A stretch of DNA of 46,143 bases from Lactiplantibacillus fabifermentans DSM 21115 (GCF_000498955.2 NZ_AYGX02000046.1:1-46143); one strand, 5' to 3'; positions 1 to 8,121 are shown, counted from the first letter of the stretch. Made by a program: numbers and translations. The notes: generated by a model not told the origin, from the sequence alone.

Positions 1-53
1 CAGGTTATGCTGAACAATTTGTCCAAAAATTCGGATTAAATTTGCAATCTACC
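1..53. mobile_element. Insertion sequence terminus at left contig edge
   Basis: Bases 5-53 are an exact inverted copy of 46095-46143 (49 bases). The presumed tip, read inwards from the flanking DNA, is GGTAGATTGCAAATTTAATC on the minus strand. A 15-base exact copy of the same tip recurs at 19198-19212. No transposase is in the window. The simplest reading is that the assembly broke at two copies of one IS, with about 50 bases of each retained. The IS family is not certain; IS30-like elements are common in these bacteria. Confidence 0.65.
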
Positions 54-140
54 ATACAACTTTAAGGTGATGGATTTGTTGAGCAATTGTCGAATATGCA
101 CTTGTCCGTAAACAGGAAATAATTTCAGCGGAGCCAGTTC

Positions 141-229
141 GGGACGGTTTGCAAACGTGGCGGCAGACCGCGGTTTGGCTGGTGCCGTTCTCCACGACCG
201 CTGTCCCGGACTGGCGGAGCGGCACTGTC
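141..229. repeat. Imperfect inverted repeat, nested stem-loop element
   Basis: The outer arms CCAGTTCGGGAC and GTCCCGGACTGG pair at 11 of 12 positions. Inside them CGTGG pairs with CCACG. The element is about 85 bases and lies just beyond the terminator of the small minus-strand gene, so a structured element again sits next to a strong hairpin, as for the larger repeats of this window. It may be a short relative of that family, but its sequence is different. Confidence 0.5.
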
Positions 230-233
230 GCAA

Positions 234-275
234 TTAAAAAAGTCGTTTCCAAGTTTAACGCTTGGAAACGACTTT
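234..275 (-). terminator. Rho-independent terminator of the small minus-strand gene
   Basis: A perfect 14-bp stem (AAGTCGTTTCCAAG at 240-253, mate at 261-274) has a 7-base loop. On the minus strand it is followed by a run of U from the A-run at 235-241. Confidence 0.8.
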
Positions 276-278
276 TGA

Positions 279-533
279 TTAACTGGCCAGTAAGTGTTGT
301 TGCTTACGGTTGAGTTGGATGGTTTTATAAGGCTTGAAATCGCCGGATTGCTCTGTTTGGTTGTCTTCAGCGAAGATGCTGACTTCGTGTTGCGGGACGC
401 CGAGTTGGTAGACGTAGCGTTGGTGGTGCAATTCGACGCATAAACTAGTGGGACTGAAGGTTTGCCAATGTAGTGGTTGTGCTGGTAATAACTTGAGTTT
501 CTGTAAATCTGACAACATTTCATTTGGGGTCAT
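279..533 (-). CDS. Small conserved hypothetical protein (84 aa)
   Basis: I do not recognise this protein. The start ATG (complement of 531-533) is chosen because a strong ribosome binding site, GGAAGGAGTGG, lies 7 bases upstream; the frame runs further upstream but without a binding site. The product begins MTPNEMLSDLQKL and has no membrane segment or signal peptide. It holds a beta-rich stretch with several His and Tyr residues (LHHQRYVYQLGV) and ends in a basic glutamine-rich tail. It is a single-gene unit closed by its own terminator and divergent from the oxidoreductase at 669. Confidence 0.65.
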   Translation of the reverse strand: MTPNEMLSDLQKLKLLPAQPLHWQTFSPTSLCVELHHQRYVYQLGVPQHEVSIFAEDNQTEQSGDFKPYKTIQLNRKQQHLLAS

Positions 534-668
534 TTTTGACCACTCCTTCCAATTATTAATGGTAGTCGCTACCGTCAAATTTGTTAAATGATATGCAAGA
601 TAAAGCTTGTCAAAGTAGGAATGAAAGCGTAATTTTAAAGTAACGAAAATAGAACGGGAGTGATTTAT

Positions 669-1604
669 ATGAGTAATCGTGTCACCCAATTATTAGGCAT
701 TCAATATCCAATCATCCAAGGCGCCATGCAAAGTGTGGCCACCGCTAAATTAGCTGCGGCGGTTTCTAATGGTGGGGGCTTAGGCGTGATTGCGGCGGGG
801 GGCTTAAGCGCTGATAAACTTCGTGAACAAATTCACGAATCGCGTGACTTAACCGATAAGCCGGTCGCCGTTAATTTGATGTTGATGGCGACTAATATCC
901 CGGAATTATTACAGGTAATTTTAGCTGAAAAAGTACCTGTCGTGACGACCGGGGCGGGGACGCCGAAGTTGTTCATTGATGATCTCCACGCCGCGGGGAT
1001 TAAAGTGATTCCGGTAGTGCCAAACGTCAAAATTGCTAAGAAGATGGTCGCAATTGGTGCTGATGCGGTCATTGCAGAAGGCATGGAAGGTGGCGGCCAT
1101 ATTGGGACCTTGACGTCGCAAGCCGTTTGGCCACAAATCGCTGATGCCATTGACGTGCCGTTGATTGCCGCTGGGGGTATTGCGGATGGTCGCGGTGTCG
1201 TTAGTGCTTTAGCCTTAGGGGCCGAAGCGGTCCAATGTGGCACGATTTTCTCAATTGCTAAAGAAAGTCCTGTTGGTGATAACTGGCGCCAAGCGGTGAT
1301 TAACGCCGATGACACGAGTACCGTCGTAGTAGGTCAAAATGTGCGCGTGGCGAGTCGGGCGTTGAAAAATGCGGAAACTACGGCGTTGCTACAAGTTGAG
1401 GCGGACCAAGCTGACCGGGCCGCTTTCAATCAACGTTTAGATACGGCTCTGAATAAAGCCGTTCGTGAAGATGATGCTGAAAATGGCGTGATGTACAGTG
1501 GCCAAATTGCTGGTTTGATTAAAGCCTCTTTACCAGCCGCTGAAGTCGTCACTTATTTGATGGCGGATGCGCGCAAAGTTCAAGCAGCGATGGTGCAATT
1601 ATAA
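669..1604 (+). CDS. FMN-dependent NPD/FabK-like oxidoreductase (nitronate monooxygenase family)
   Basis: The 311-residue protein has the TIM-barrel architecture of the 2-nitropropane dioxygenase/FabK family. Visible marks are the N-terminal GIQYPIIQGAMQ segment, the phosphate-binding GAGTP near residue 97, the EGMEGGGHIG loop near 140 that in this family binds flavin and holds the active-site His, and the AAGGIADGRG segment near 168. Members are nitronate monooxygenases or enoyl-ACP reductases (FabK); sequence alone does not separate the two here. No fatty-acid synthesis gene is adjacent, which makes a nitronate or other redox role somewhat more likely. The start is ATG at 669, with GGGAGTG upstream; the GTG at 660 overlaps that site and is rejected. 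Confidence 0.85.
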   Translation: MSNRVTQLLGIQYPIIQGAMQSVATAKLAAAVSNGGGLGVIAAGGLSADKLREQIHESRDLTDKPVAVNLMLMATNIPELLQVILAEKVPVVTTGAGTPKLFIDDLHAAGIKVIPVVPNVKIAKKMVAIGADAVIAEGMEGGGHIGTLTSQAVWPQIADAIDVPLIAAGGIADGRGVVSALALGAEAVQCGTIFSIAKESPVGDNWRQAVINADDTSTVVVGQNVRVASRALKNAETTALLQVEADQADRAAFNQRLDTALNKAVREDDAENGVMYSGQIAGLIKASLPAAEVVTYLMADARKVQAAMVQL

Positions 1605-1711
1605 CCAGTAAATTAATTGTGGCAACCGGCCTTTTTTTACAAGACTTCTAAGCAGTCAAATACTTGCAAAACAAGTATAATCAGCACAAAAGCATTTAAG
1701 GAGTATTGCCG

Positions 1712-2065
1712 ATGAAAAGTGTCCGTGTCATGTTATATGTGGAAGATGTCGATCAGTGTGTTCAGTTTTGGTTGGACTATGTAGATGCTAAAATTGCGGC
1801 CACGAGTACTTTACCAGATGGGTCGCAGAATGTGGTTTTGACTGTTGCACCTGAAGTTGAACTTTCCTTTTTTAGCAAGGAATTCATTAAAACCTTCTCG
1901 CCAGAAGTGGCTGAAAATGTCCCATCATTGATGTTTTTCACCGACCGTTTTCGGGATTTACATGCAAAGATTCCTAATGCTGGTGATATCAGCGACCAGC
2001 AAGGCACGTTAACGTTTAACTTTGCTGACCCGGAAGGCCATTACTTTGTGGTGGCCCAAGCTTGA
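1712..2065 (+). CDS. VOC (glyoxalase/bleomycin-resistance fold) family protein
   Basis: This 117-residue cytoplasmic protein shows the two beta-alpha-beta-beta-beta halves of the vicinal oxygen chelate fold. The first opens VRVMLYVEDVDQCVQFW and the second, near residue 80, contains FRDLHAKI and ends FNFADPEGHYFVVAQA. The closing D-P-E-G-H-Y is the usual VOC signature. The substrate cannot be told; members include glyoxalase I-like enzymes, dioxygenases and antibiotic-binding proteins. The start ATG at 1712 follows AAGGAG at 1698-1703; the earlier TTG at 1706 is too close to that site. A terminator follows. Confidence 0.8.
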   Translation: MKSVRVMLYVEDVDQCVQFWLDYVDAKIAATSTLPDGSQNVVLTVAPEVELSFFSKEFIKTFSPEVAENVPSLMFFTDRFRDLHAKIPNAGDISDQQGTLTFNFADPEGHYFVVAQA

Positions 2066-2078
2066 TTAGTAAAAATTG

Positions 2079-2120
2079 AGACGTTTATCCAGTGAAAAGC
2101 TGGTAGAACGTCTTTTTTTT
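2079..2120 (+). terminator. Rho-independent terminator after the VOC gene
   Basis: AGACGTT (2079-2085) pairs with AACGTCT (2107-2113), with an inner CCAG/CTGG stem, followed by a run of T to 2120. Confidence 0.8.
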
Positions 2121-2148
2121 GTTGATCAATAGTTTCGAGGACTAAATG

Positions 2149-2176
2149 TGAAAGCGTATACAAATTCGTGTATAAT
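2149..2176 (+). promoter_or_regulatory. Promoter with cre site for the nitroreductase gene
   Basis: TGAAAGCGTATACA at 2149-2162 matches the CcpA operator consensus TGWAANCGNTNWCA at 13 of 14 positions. It sits directly upstream of a perfect -10 box, TATAAT at 2171-2176; the -35 (GTGAAA at 2148) is poor and overlaps the cre site. CcpA bound here would block the promoter, so catabolite repression is inferred. Confidence 0.6.
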
Positions 2177-2212
2177 AAAGTTAACTTAGTAACATGAAGG
2201 GAAGTTTTTCGT

Positions 2213-2869
2213 ATGGTACAAACTAACTTAGCAAAGCCAATGGTTAATAATGATTTCACCGATGTCGTTTTCAAACGGCAATCGGTGCGTAAATTCGACC
2301 CGAGTGTCACCATTGATCCGGAAGAATTACAAACGATGATCAGTGAAGCGACTAACGCGCCCTCCGCTTGCAACTTGCAATCGTGGCACTTTGTGGTCGT
2401 TAACAGTGATGCCGGTAAGGCCAAAGCCAAAGAAGTTTTGATGCCATTCAACTATCCACAATTGGATTCATGTTCCGCAATGATTTTCGTGCTCGGTGAT
2501 ACGAAGTCGCATGAAGTTTATCGCGACGTTTGGAATCAAGCTTGTGAAGATGGCCGCATTACCCCTGAAAAGCGCGATGAGATTTTCCAAACGTTCTTAC
2601 CGTTATACGAAAAAGCGAGTCGTGAATTTTTAATTGGCGATGCCACCATTGACAGTAGTATGGTCGCCATGCAACTCATGTTAATTGCGCGGGCCCACGG
2701 CTATGATACGAATCCGATTGCCGGTTACGCCGCTGACAAAGTTGCGACGACCTTTGGGTTAGATGCTGAACGTTTCGTCCCAGTCGTCGCCTTAGCGATT
2801 GGGAAAGGCATCGAGGAACCCTTAGTAACGACGCGTTACGATGCCAAAACTTTGACTGACTTTATCTAA
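2213..2869 (+). CDS. Nitroreductase family protein (FMN-dependent, NAD(P)H)
   Basis: This 218-residue protein belongs to the nitroreductase fold. The N-terminal RQSVRKFDPSVTI is the FMN-phosphate-binding R-x-S-x-R-x-F segment. The second flavin contact, APSACNLQSWHFVVV near residue 50, matches the APSxxNxQPWxF pattern. The C-terminal PVVALAIGKG near 195 matches the usual P-V-x-x-x-x-x-G-K segment. Such enzymes act as cytoplasmic homodimers on quinones, nitro compounds or related electrophiles; the substrate here is unknown. ATG at 2213 follows AAGGGAAG with 8 bases between. The gene is transcribed alone from a promoter that carries a cre site. Confidence 0.88.
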   Translation: MVQTNLAKPMVNNDFTDVVFKRQSVRKFDPSVTIDPEELQTMISEATNAPSACNLQSWHFVVVNSDAGKAKAKEVLMPFNYPQLDSCSAMIFVLGDTKSHEVYRDVWNQACEDGRITPEKRDEIFQTFLPLYEKASREFLIGDATIDSSMVAMQLMLIARAHGYDTNPIAGYAADKVATTFGLDAERFVPVVALAIGKGIEEPLVTTRYDAKTLTDFI

Positions 2870-2892
2870 AAATGATGATTAAAAGACTGGAA

Positions 2893-3087
2893 TTGCCGTT
2901 GGGTGTCAGCGATAATTCCAGGCGCCGTGGCGACCGGTTCGAGCCAAAAAGCGGTCTCGAACCTCACTTTGAAGCTTGACCCAACCCGTCAATCTCCAAA
3001 GATGTCGGTGCCGTAAGCTCGGCCCAAAAAATGCCGAGCTAACGCCACGTTCACGGCGACTTCCATTATCGCTGACACCCAACTAAA
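2893..3087 (-). repeat. Structured intergenic repeat, copy E (divergent, near-perfect stems)
   Basis: This is the most diverged full copy of the family. Its closing stem P1 is GTTGGGTGTCAGCGATAAT (2898-2916) with a perfect 19-bp mate at 3065-3083. Inside come P2 CGCCGTG/CACGGCG, P3 GGTTCGAG/CTCGAACC (2936-2943/2956-2963), P4 CTTTGAAG/CTCCAAAG (one mismatch) and P5 AGCTCGGC/GCCGAGCT. Stem sequences differ from the other copies, but pairing is kept. Orientation is opposite to copy A, with which it shares the hairpin at 3107-3149. Confidence 0.75.
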
Positions 3088-3106
3088 ATGTGCTTAAAAT
3101 CAAACA

Positions 3107-3149
3107 ATAGACTCCGCTACAACGTATCAATGTAAGTAGCGGAGTCTAT
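3107..3149. repeat. Perfect 14-bp hairpin between repeat copies E and A
   Basis: ATAGACTCCGCTAC (3107-3120) pairs perfectly with 3136-3149 around a 15-base loop. It lies about 20 bases from the proximal ends of both neighbouring repeat copies. It lacks a clear U-tract in either direction, so it is not an obvious terminator. Confidence 0.7.
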
Positions 3150-3166
3150 CTGTGTTTAACCTCAAT

Positions 3167-3355
3167 TTAGCTGTCGGCTGGCCGTAATGGAATCGGCCAT
3201 GCAGGTGGCGTTAACGGGATTGGGCTGTATCCCGTTTACACCACGGACGACTTTTGAGACTTGGTGTATAGGCTCAAAAGCGAATTTCAAGACCGCTTCT
3301 CAGGCTTGGACTGGTCCCCATGGCGGATGGAATTACGGTCAGCCGACAGCGGCAA
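3167..3355 (+). repeat. Structured intergenic repeat, copy A
   Basis: The closing stem is GCTGTCGGCTGGCCGTAAT (3170-3188) with its mate at 3332-3350 (one G-U). Inner stems are GGCCATG/CATGGC, AACGGGAT/ATCCCGTT, CTTTTGAG/CTCAAAAG and a short CAAG/CTTG with an adjoining GGACTGGTCC. The short open frame here has no ribosome binding site and is a by-product of the repeat. The element ends in GCGGCAA, like copy B. Confidence 0.8.
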
Positions 3356-3398
3356 GGCCAAGTCAGTTCGTCGAATAACAGCGATTAAAAACTAATGC

Positions 3399-3429
3399 TT
3401 GCCCTCGAACGCGTTCGAACAGGTATACT
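3399..3429 (+). promoter_or_regulatory. Promoter with LacI-type operator (HAD-LacI operon)
   Basis: The perfect 14-bp palindrome TCGAACGCGTTCGA (3405-3418), with the central CG typical of LacI-family sites, fills the spacer between a -35-like TTGCCC (3399-3404) and a -10 TATACT (3424-3429). A repressor bound there would occlude RNA polymerase. The second gene of the operon encodes a LacI protein, so autoregulation is the natural inference. Confidence 0.75.
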
Positions 3430-3461
3430 GGGATTAACATCAAACGGGAGCGAAATTTATT

Positions 3462-4271
3462 ATGATTAAATACCTTTTTTCAGACTTAGACGGGACTTTA
3501 TTAAATCCAGAAGGCGTTGTGAGTGCGACGAATGTGGCCGCGATTACGGCCAGTGACTTGCCGATGACCTTAGTGTCGGCCCGGGCGCCGATTGAAATGT
3601 TGGCACCAATTCAGGCGTTACATTTGAATGGCCCACAGATTGCCTTTAATGGTGGCTTAGTGTTCACTTATGAAAATGAACAGATTACGCCATTACAAAT
3701 GCATCCACTAGAACAAAATCGGGCGCGGATGTTGCTGGAGTTTATTCAAACGAGTTTTCCCAAGGTCAGCTTGAGTTGTTACACGCAGGACCACTGGTAT
3801 ACCGAACACGTCGACCGCGGCGTCTTGGCCGAACAACAGTTGACCGGTCAACAACCAACCATTGCTAATTATGAGACGCTGTTGGCTGATGAAACGAATC
3901 GTTGCTTCAAAATCATGATTATGACGCTCGATACGGTCATGATTCAAAAATTGGCGGCGGACTTGAAGGCATTGAACTACGCTGACATTAGTGTGAAATT
4001 ATCGGGGCAAACGTACTTGGAAATCACGAGTGACTTAGCGCAAAAGTCGAGTGGAATTGCGTTTATCAAAGATTATTACCACTTGCAAACGGCCGAAACG
4101 GCGGCCTTTGGTGACGGTGAAAATGATTTGCCGATGTTCAAATCTGTCGGCACTGCCATTGTCATGGCTAATGCGACGCCAGATATTCAACAAGTCGGTC
4201 ACTGGGTCACTAAATCCAATGCGGACGATGGGGTGGCGTATGCCATTCAAAATTATGTAACGGAGGGGTAA
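3462..4271 (+). CDS. HAD-superfamily phosphatase, Cof-type
   Basis: This 269-residue cytoplasmic hydrolase has HAD motif I DLDGTLL (Asp8 nucleophile, Asp10 acid/base) and motif II VSARAP near residue 40. A conserved Lys of motif III lies in the C-terminal third, and motif IV is GDGENDLPMF near 220. Length and the C2 cap between motifs II and III fit the Cof/YidA branch, which dephosphorylates sugar phosphates and similar small metabolites; the substrate is not predictable. ATG at 3462 follows GGGAGCG. The gene is translationally close to the downstream lacI gene, whose binding site GGAGGGG lies in the last codons of this one. The two form an operon under the operator at 3405. Confidence 0.88.
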   Translation: MIKYLFSDLDGTLLNPEGVVSATNVAAITASDLPMTLVSARAPIEMLAPIQALHLNGPQIAFNGGLVFTYENEQITPLQMHPLEQNRARMLLEFIQTSFPKVSLSCYTQDHWYTEHVDRGVLAEQQLTGQQPTIANYETLLADETNRCFKIMIMTLDTVMIQKLAADLKALNYADISVKLSGQTYLEITSDLAQKSSGIAFIKDYYHLQTAETAAFGDGENDLPMFKSVGTAIVMANATPDIQQVGHWVTKSNADDGVAYAIQNYVTEG

Positions 4272-4273
4272 CG

Positions 4274-5215
4274 ATGACGAATATTCGTGATATCGCGCGC
4301 TTGTCGGGGTACTCCGTGTCGACCGTGTCACGGGTCATTAACCGTCAAAATTACGTTTCTGAGGCGACGCGCACGGCGATTCAAAAAGTCGTCGATGAAT
4401 TGGATTATGTGCCGAATGCGGTGGCCCGTGATTTAAGTCGGGGCCGGACGCAAAATGTGGGGGTCGTATTGCCACACTCCGACCACCCGTATTTTACCCA
4501 ACTCGTGCATGGCATCATGCGCGCCGCCTTTGAAGCGAACTATCATGTCGTTTTGTTGCCATCCAAGTACGATGCGGCCTTGGAATTACAATATTTAGAA
4601 GATTTACGTCAGAAAGCTTATGATGCGTTGATATTCACGTCGCATGGCTTGCCATTAACGGAATTGAATCACTATCGGCGTTACGGGTCGATTGTCGTTT
4701 GTGAAAATCCACAAAGATGTCCGATCCCCGCTGCTTATGCGGAACGGCAGGCGACCTATGAAGCAGCCTTTAACCATTTGAAACAACGTGGCGCCAACCA
4801 TATCGGGATTTTAGCTAGTCGTGACGTCGCGATTAGTGCCACGACGCAAGCGATGGTGCAAGCGTATCAAACGGTGTTCGGCCAGCCATTAGCGGCGGCG
4901 GCGATTTTTACCGGGGTGGCGACCCCGGCGGATGGCGACCGCGCCGGGCAGTATTTCTTGACGCAGATACCCACCGTGGATGCCGTCTTGACGAACGGCG
5001 ACGATATTGCGGTGGGCATGTTACGCGCATATCGTCGCGCCGGCGTTAAACCGCCGTACTTGATTGGCCAAGAGCACCAACTGGCTGGAGAAGCGTTGAA
5101 TTTACCCACGATTGATCACCATTTTGAGGAAGTGGGGGCCCGGGCATTTAAACTAGCAATTACCGGTCAAACTCAAAATGTGGCGATACCATCTGAATTT
5201 TTATTGCCAAAATAA
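4274..5215 (+). CDS. LacI-family transcriptional regulator (operon with HAD phosphatase)
   Basis: This 313-residue protein has an N-terminal LacI helix-turn-helix (NIRDIARLSGYSVSTVSRVIN) with the hinge-helix segment YVPNAVARDLSRGRTQNVGVV near 50-70. A periplasmic-binding-protein-like sugar domain follows (LTNGDDIAVGMLRAYRRAG near 240). It starts 2 bases after the HAD gene stop. The palindrome in the operon promoter has the symmetry expected for this family, so it most likely controls its own operon. The inducer is unknown, probably a sugar phosphate or sugar related to the HAD substrate. Confidence 0.9.
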   Translation: MTNIRDIARLSGYSVSTVSRVINRQNYVSEATRTAIQKVVDELDYVPNAVARDLSRGRTQNVGVVLPHSDHPYFTQLVHGIMRAAFEANYHVVLLPSKYDAALELQYLEDLRQKAYDALIFTSHGLPLTELNHYRRYGSIVVCENPQRCPIPAAYAERQATYEAAFNHLKQRGANHIGILASRDVAISATTQAMVQAYQTVFGQPLAAAAIFTGVATPADGDRAGQYFLTQIPTVDAVLTNGDDIAVGMLRAYRRAGVKPPYLIGQEHQLAGEALNLPTIDHHFEEVGARAFKLAITGQTQNVAIPSEFLLPK

Positions 5216-5224
5216 TTGGTTTGA

Positions 5225-5257
5225 AAGTGCGGTTTATCAGTATTCCGTACTTTTTTG
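5225..5257 (+). terminator. Terminator of the HAD-LacI operon
   Basis: AAGTGCGG (5225-5232) pairs with CCGTACTT (5245-5252) with one G-U, followed by six T. Confidence 0.75.
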
Positions 5258-5263
5258 TTGGCC

Positions 5264-5410
5264 AATAGTTAGAAAAATGGTTAGTTTTTGTTGTATTAAG
5301 CTAACTATCGTGCTAATATAATTGACGTTCCGAACAAGTCGTCGTTATTCCGAATTCAAATAGCGACATTTATCCAATAGTTAGCTTTTAATTTCAAAAG
5401 CTAACAATAT
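5264..5410 (+). promoter_or_regulatory. Promoter region with repeated MarR-type half-sites
   Basis: GTTAG or its complement CTAAC occurs at 5268, 5280, 5301, 5380 and 5401. The last two form the perfect inverted repeat GTTAGCTTTT/AAAAGCTAAC (5380-5389/5396-5405) just before the marR start. A promoter TTGTAT-17-TAATAT (5291-5296, 5314-5319) has the 5301 half-site in its spacer. Binding by the adjacent MarR protein and autorepression are inferred. Confidence 0.65.
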
Positions 5411-5434
5411 TCTAAATAAAACGAGGTAATGATT

Positions 5435-5965
5435 ATGACAACTAATAGTCGCGATTTATATCAAGCGTTTGGCAAATTGATGCAAAACCGGTATTTCATG
5501 ATGGCCGTGGTGCATCAACATGATTTTATGGGGCATGGCGGTCCCAGTGGTAGCCGCGGTCAACTGCGGTTACTACAATTGTTGATGGATTCACCCGCTG
5601 GCTTAACTAACGCCGAAATTGCCGAGATTTTAGATATCCGGCCAAGCTCCGTCAGTGCCACCATTAACCGCTTGGAAGAAGCCGGGTTAGTGGAACGGAT
5701 TCCAAGTGAGACGGACAAACGCGCTGTCATCGTGCGCTTGAGTGACAAAGGACGGCAAATGACCGATTCCCGTGACCAAGGTATCGACATGTTGACCGAT
5801 AAGCTGTTTGGTTGTTTAACGGCCGATGAACAGGCGGAATTACAACGATTATTAGATAAGTTAAGTGAAAATGCCAGTGATATTGATTGGCAAGCAATGC
5901 GAAAGATGGGGCATGAAAGTGGCTGGCCTAACCATCATGGTGGTTTTGGCGGTCGCTGGTTTTAA
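5435..5965 (+). CDS. MarR-family transcriptional regulator
   Basis: This 176-residue protein has a MarR winged helix. The recognition region is LTNAEIAEILDIRPSSVSATINRLEEAGLVERIPSETDKRAVIVRLSDKG across about residues 50-100, including the D-K-R wing. The tail is rich in His and Gly (GWPNHHGGFGGRW), and a second His/Gly patch, HQHDFMGHGGPSG, lies near the N terminus; a metal-responsive element is possible but not shown. The start is ATG at 5435, placed 8 bases after GAGG; the ATG at 5429 is too close to it. The ABC exporter follows 26 bases later, so this is a classic regulator-exporter operon. Confidence 0.88.
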   Translation: MTTNSRDLYQAFGKLMQNRYFMMAVVHQHDFMGHGGPSGSRGQLRLLQLLMDSPAGLTNAEIAEILDIRPSSVSATINRLEEAGLVERIPSETDKRAVIVRLSDKGRQMTDSRDQGIDMLTDKLFGCLTADEQAELQRLLDKLSENASDIDWQAMRKMGHESGWPNHHGGFGGRWF

Positions 5966-5991
5966 TTAAATTAGATTAGAGGCGTTAGGGT

Positions 5992-7755
5992 ATGGAACGG
6001 AGAATTGAAGCACCAACTAATAAGCAAGCCAAACCGGGCAAGTTTGACCTGCAAGGATTTTTGAACTTGATTCGACAAACGAAGCCAAAATATTGGCAGT
6101 TATGGGTCGGCTTATTATTAGGCCTATTAGCAACGGGCGCGCAATTAGTCGTACCCAAGTTTGCGCAAACGTTGATCAATGGGTTTAGCCATGGCGTTAA
6201 CACGGCATTACTTGGTGGCGTGATTGGGTTATTTTTACTGAGTGCAGTAATCAGTGCCGTCTCGGGTAGTTTACTCGGAATCTTTGGTGAAAATGTGGTC
6301 GCTAATTTGCGGACCACGTTATGGCACAAATTAGTCCGGTTACGCGTCAGCTATTTTGATGATGTTAAAACCGGTGAAATGACGTCACGGCTCGTCAATG
6401 ACACGACGCAAATCAAAGATTTATTAGCGAACTCGTTTCCACAAATGGTAACCTCACTGATGCAACTCATTGGGGCGCTGGTGATTATGGCGTTCATGGA
6501 TTGGAAGATGACGGCGATTATGTTCTTAGCCGTCCCACTGATGATGTTAGTCATGTTTCCAATCATGCGCTGGACGCGCGGCGTCGGTCATCAACGCCAA
6601 GATGCCTTAGCGAAGTTCAGTGGTACCGCGGATGAAACTTTGACCGAGATTCGGTTAGTGAAGTCCTCCAATGCCGAAAACTTTGAAACGGCTAACGGTG
6701 GCGACCAAATTCAAAAGTTGTATAAAATCGGGGTCAAAGAAGCGCTGTATGATTCGATTGCGGGTCCCGTAATGACCGCCAGTATGATGGCCTTGTTTGT
6801 TGGCGTCTTAGTTTACGCCGCCGCCCGAGTGGCTAGTGGGACGATGTCCATGGGGATGCTCGTTTCATTCCTGATGTACTTGTTCCAAATCATTGGACCA
6901 GCCGGGACGCTTGGTCAATTCTTCACCACGTTGTCTAAAGCCAATGGGTCAACTGAACGCGTGCGTGATTTATTAGCGGAACCTGAAGAACAATTGGAAG
7001 CCGGCGCGACGCAATCGGTTGCCGACCAGACTTTGGCGATGGAACATGTGGACTTCGCCTATGAAGACGGCCAACCAATCTTACACGATGTGAACTTTGA
7101 AGCCAAACCAAATACGGTCGTGGCCTTCGCGGGTCCTTCCGGTGGTGGTAAATCAACCGTGTTTGGGTTATTGGAACGCTATTATCAACCGCAAAGTGGC
7201 CAAGTAACGATTGGTGGGCAAAATGTCGCCGATTTGAGTTTAGCCGACTGGCGCTCACAAATTGGCTATGTCAGCCAAGATTCCGCCATCATGGCTGGGA
7301 CGATTCGCGACAACTTAACGTATGGTTTAGCGGGGACGTTCACGGATGACGACTTGTGGCACGTCTTACAACTTGCTTCGGCTAACAAATTCGTCCGCGA
7401 TATGCCGAATGGCCTAGATACCCAAGTCGGCGAACGCGGTGTTAAAGTCAGTGGTGGTCAACGCCAACGGTTGGCGATTGCCCGGGCATTCTTGCGTGAT
7501 CCAAAGATTTTGATGTTAGACGAAGCAACCGCTAGTTTGGATTCCGAATCCGAAGCGATGGTGCAACAAGCCTTAGGTGAATTAATGAAAGGGCGGACCA
7601 CTTTAGTGATTGCCCATCGCTTGAGTACGATTGTGGATGCCGATGACATTTATTTCATCGAACATGGGAGTGTCAGTGGGCACGGCACCCATCAAGAACT
7701 CATGGACCAATTACCGTTGTATCGTGATTATGTGAAGATTCAGTTTAAAGAATAG
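5992..7755 (+). CDS. ABC exporter half-transporter (multidrug/lipid type)
   Basis: This 587-residue half-transporter has an N-terminal six-helix membrane domain (about residues 40-335) and a C-terminal nucleotide-binding domain. The domain shows Walker A GPSGGGKST near 377, signature VSGGQRQR near 484, Walker B ILMLDEATASLD with the catalytic Glu, and the H-loop IAHRLST. All ATPase motifs are intact, so it can work as a homodimer. It is translated from ATG at 5992 with GAGG upstream. It is co-transcribed with the MarR gene, which probably represses it until a transported compound appears. The exported substrate is unknown. Confidence 0.9.
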   Translation: MERRIEAPTNKQAKPGKFDLQGFLNLIRQTKPKYWQLWVGLLLGLLATGAQLVVPKFAQTLINGFSHGVNTALLGGVIGLFLLSAVISAVSGSLLGIFGENVVANLRTTLWHKLVRLRVSYFDDVKTGEMTSRLVNDTTQIKDLLANSFPQMVTSLMQLIGALVIMAFMDWKMTAIMFLAVPLMMLVMFPIMRWTRGVGHQRQDALAKFSGTADETLTEIRLVKSSNAENFETANGGDQIQKLYKIGVKEALYDSIAGPVMTASMMALFVGVLVYAAARVASGTMSMGMLVSFLMYLFQIIGPAGTLGQFFTTLSKANGSTERVRDLLAEPEEQLEAGATQSVADQTLAMEHVDFAYEDGQPILHDVNFEAKPNTVVAFAGPSGGGKSTVFGLLERYYQPQSGQVTIGGQNVADLSLADWRSQIGYVSQDSAIMAGTIRDNLTYGLAGTFTDDDLWHVLQLASANKFVRDMPNGLDTQVGERGVKVSGGQRQRLAIARAFLRDPKILMLDEATASLDSESEAMVQQALGELMKGRTTLVIAHRLSTIVDADDIYFIEHGSVSGHGTHQELMDQLPLYRDYVKIQFKE

Positions 7756-7837
7756 TAACTTGCTAAGCGAGTTTTCAGGACAATATCGGTCAATGGAACC
7801 AAATAAGCATAAAAAGGCTGCGAACGTTGGTCTCCAG

Positions 7838-7867
7838 CCGGCTAGCACGTTCACACTTGCTAGCCGG
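7838..7867. repeat. Perfect 9-bp hairpin downstream of the ABC gene
   Basis: CCGGCTAGC (7838-7846) and its mate (7859-7867) flank a 12-base loop. TTT follows, so it could serve as a weak terminator for the MarR-ABC operon. Confidence 0.5.
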
Positions 7868-7905
7868 TTTCCGTGATACTATCACTCAATTGTACGGCTC
7901 GTCTA

Positions 7906-7954
7906 AAACACAACAAGTCCCGGTCATTAATGGTGGCCGGGACTTGTTGTGTTT
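7906..7954. repeat. Perfect 18-bp hairpin next to a truncated structured repeat
   Basis: AAACACAACAAGTCCCGG (7906-7923) pairs perfectly with 7937-7954 around a 13-base loop. It takes the same place as the hairpins beside the full repeat copies, because the end remnant of a repeat begins about 15 bases further on. Confidence 0.7.
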
Positions 7955-7965
7955 AAAATTAAAAT

Positions 7966-8011
7966 TATTCAGTTTAGCTGGAGTTACTGCTGACCGAAAG
8001 CGGCAAATATA
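7966..8011 (+). repeat. Truncated copy of the structured repeat (termini only)
   Basis: The stretch runs from TTTAGCTG at the proximal end directly into GGAGTTACTGCTGACC and GCGGCAAATA. These match the distal end of copy B (GGAATTACGGTCAGTC, GCGGCAAATA). The central 150 bases or so are missing. Confidence 0.5.
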
Positions 8012-8121
8012 AGTAAGTAGTCGATAGTTTGATTTCAGACCTTAGTCGTATCTGAATGATAGTTTTAATTTAGCTGTGCGGGGCGCTTTTTCGTATAATG
8101 GAGTAAAAGGGGGCGGATCAA

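Noticed and set aside
3187-3378. Open frame of 63 codons in repeat copy A
   Set aside because: It has no ribosome binding site and lies wholly inside the palindromic element; similar frames in copies B, C and D are not conserved as protein.
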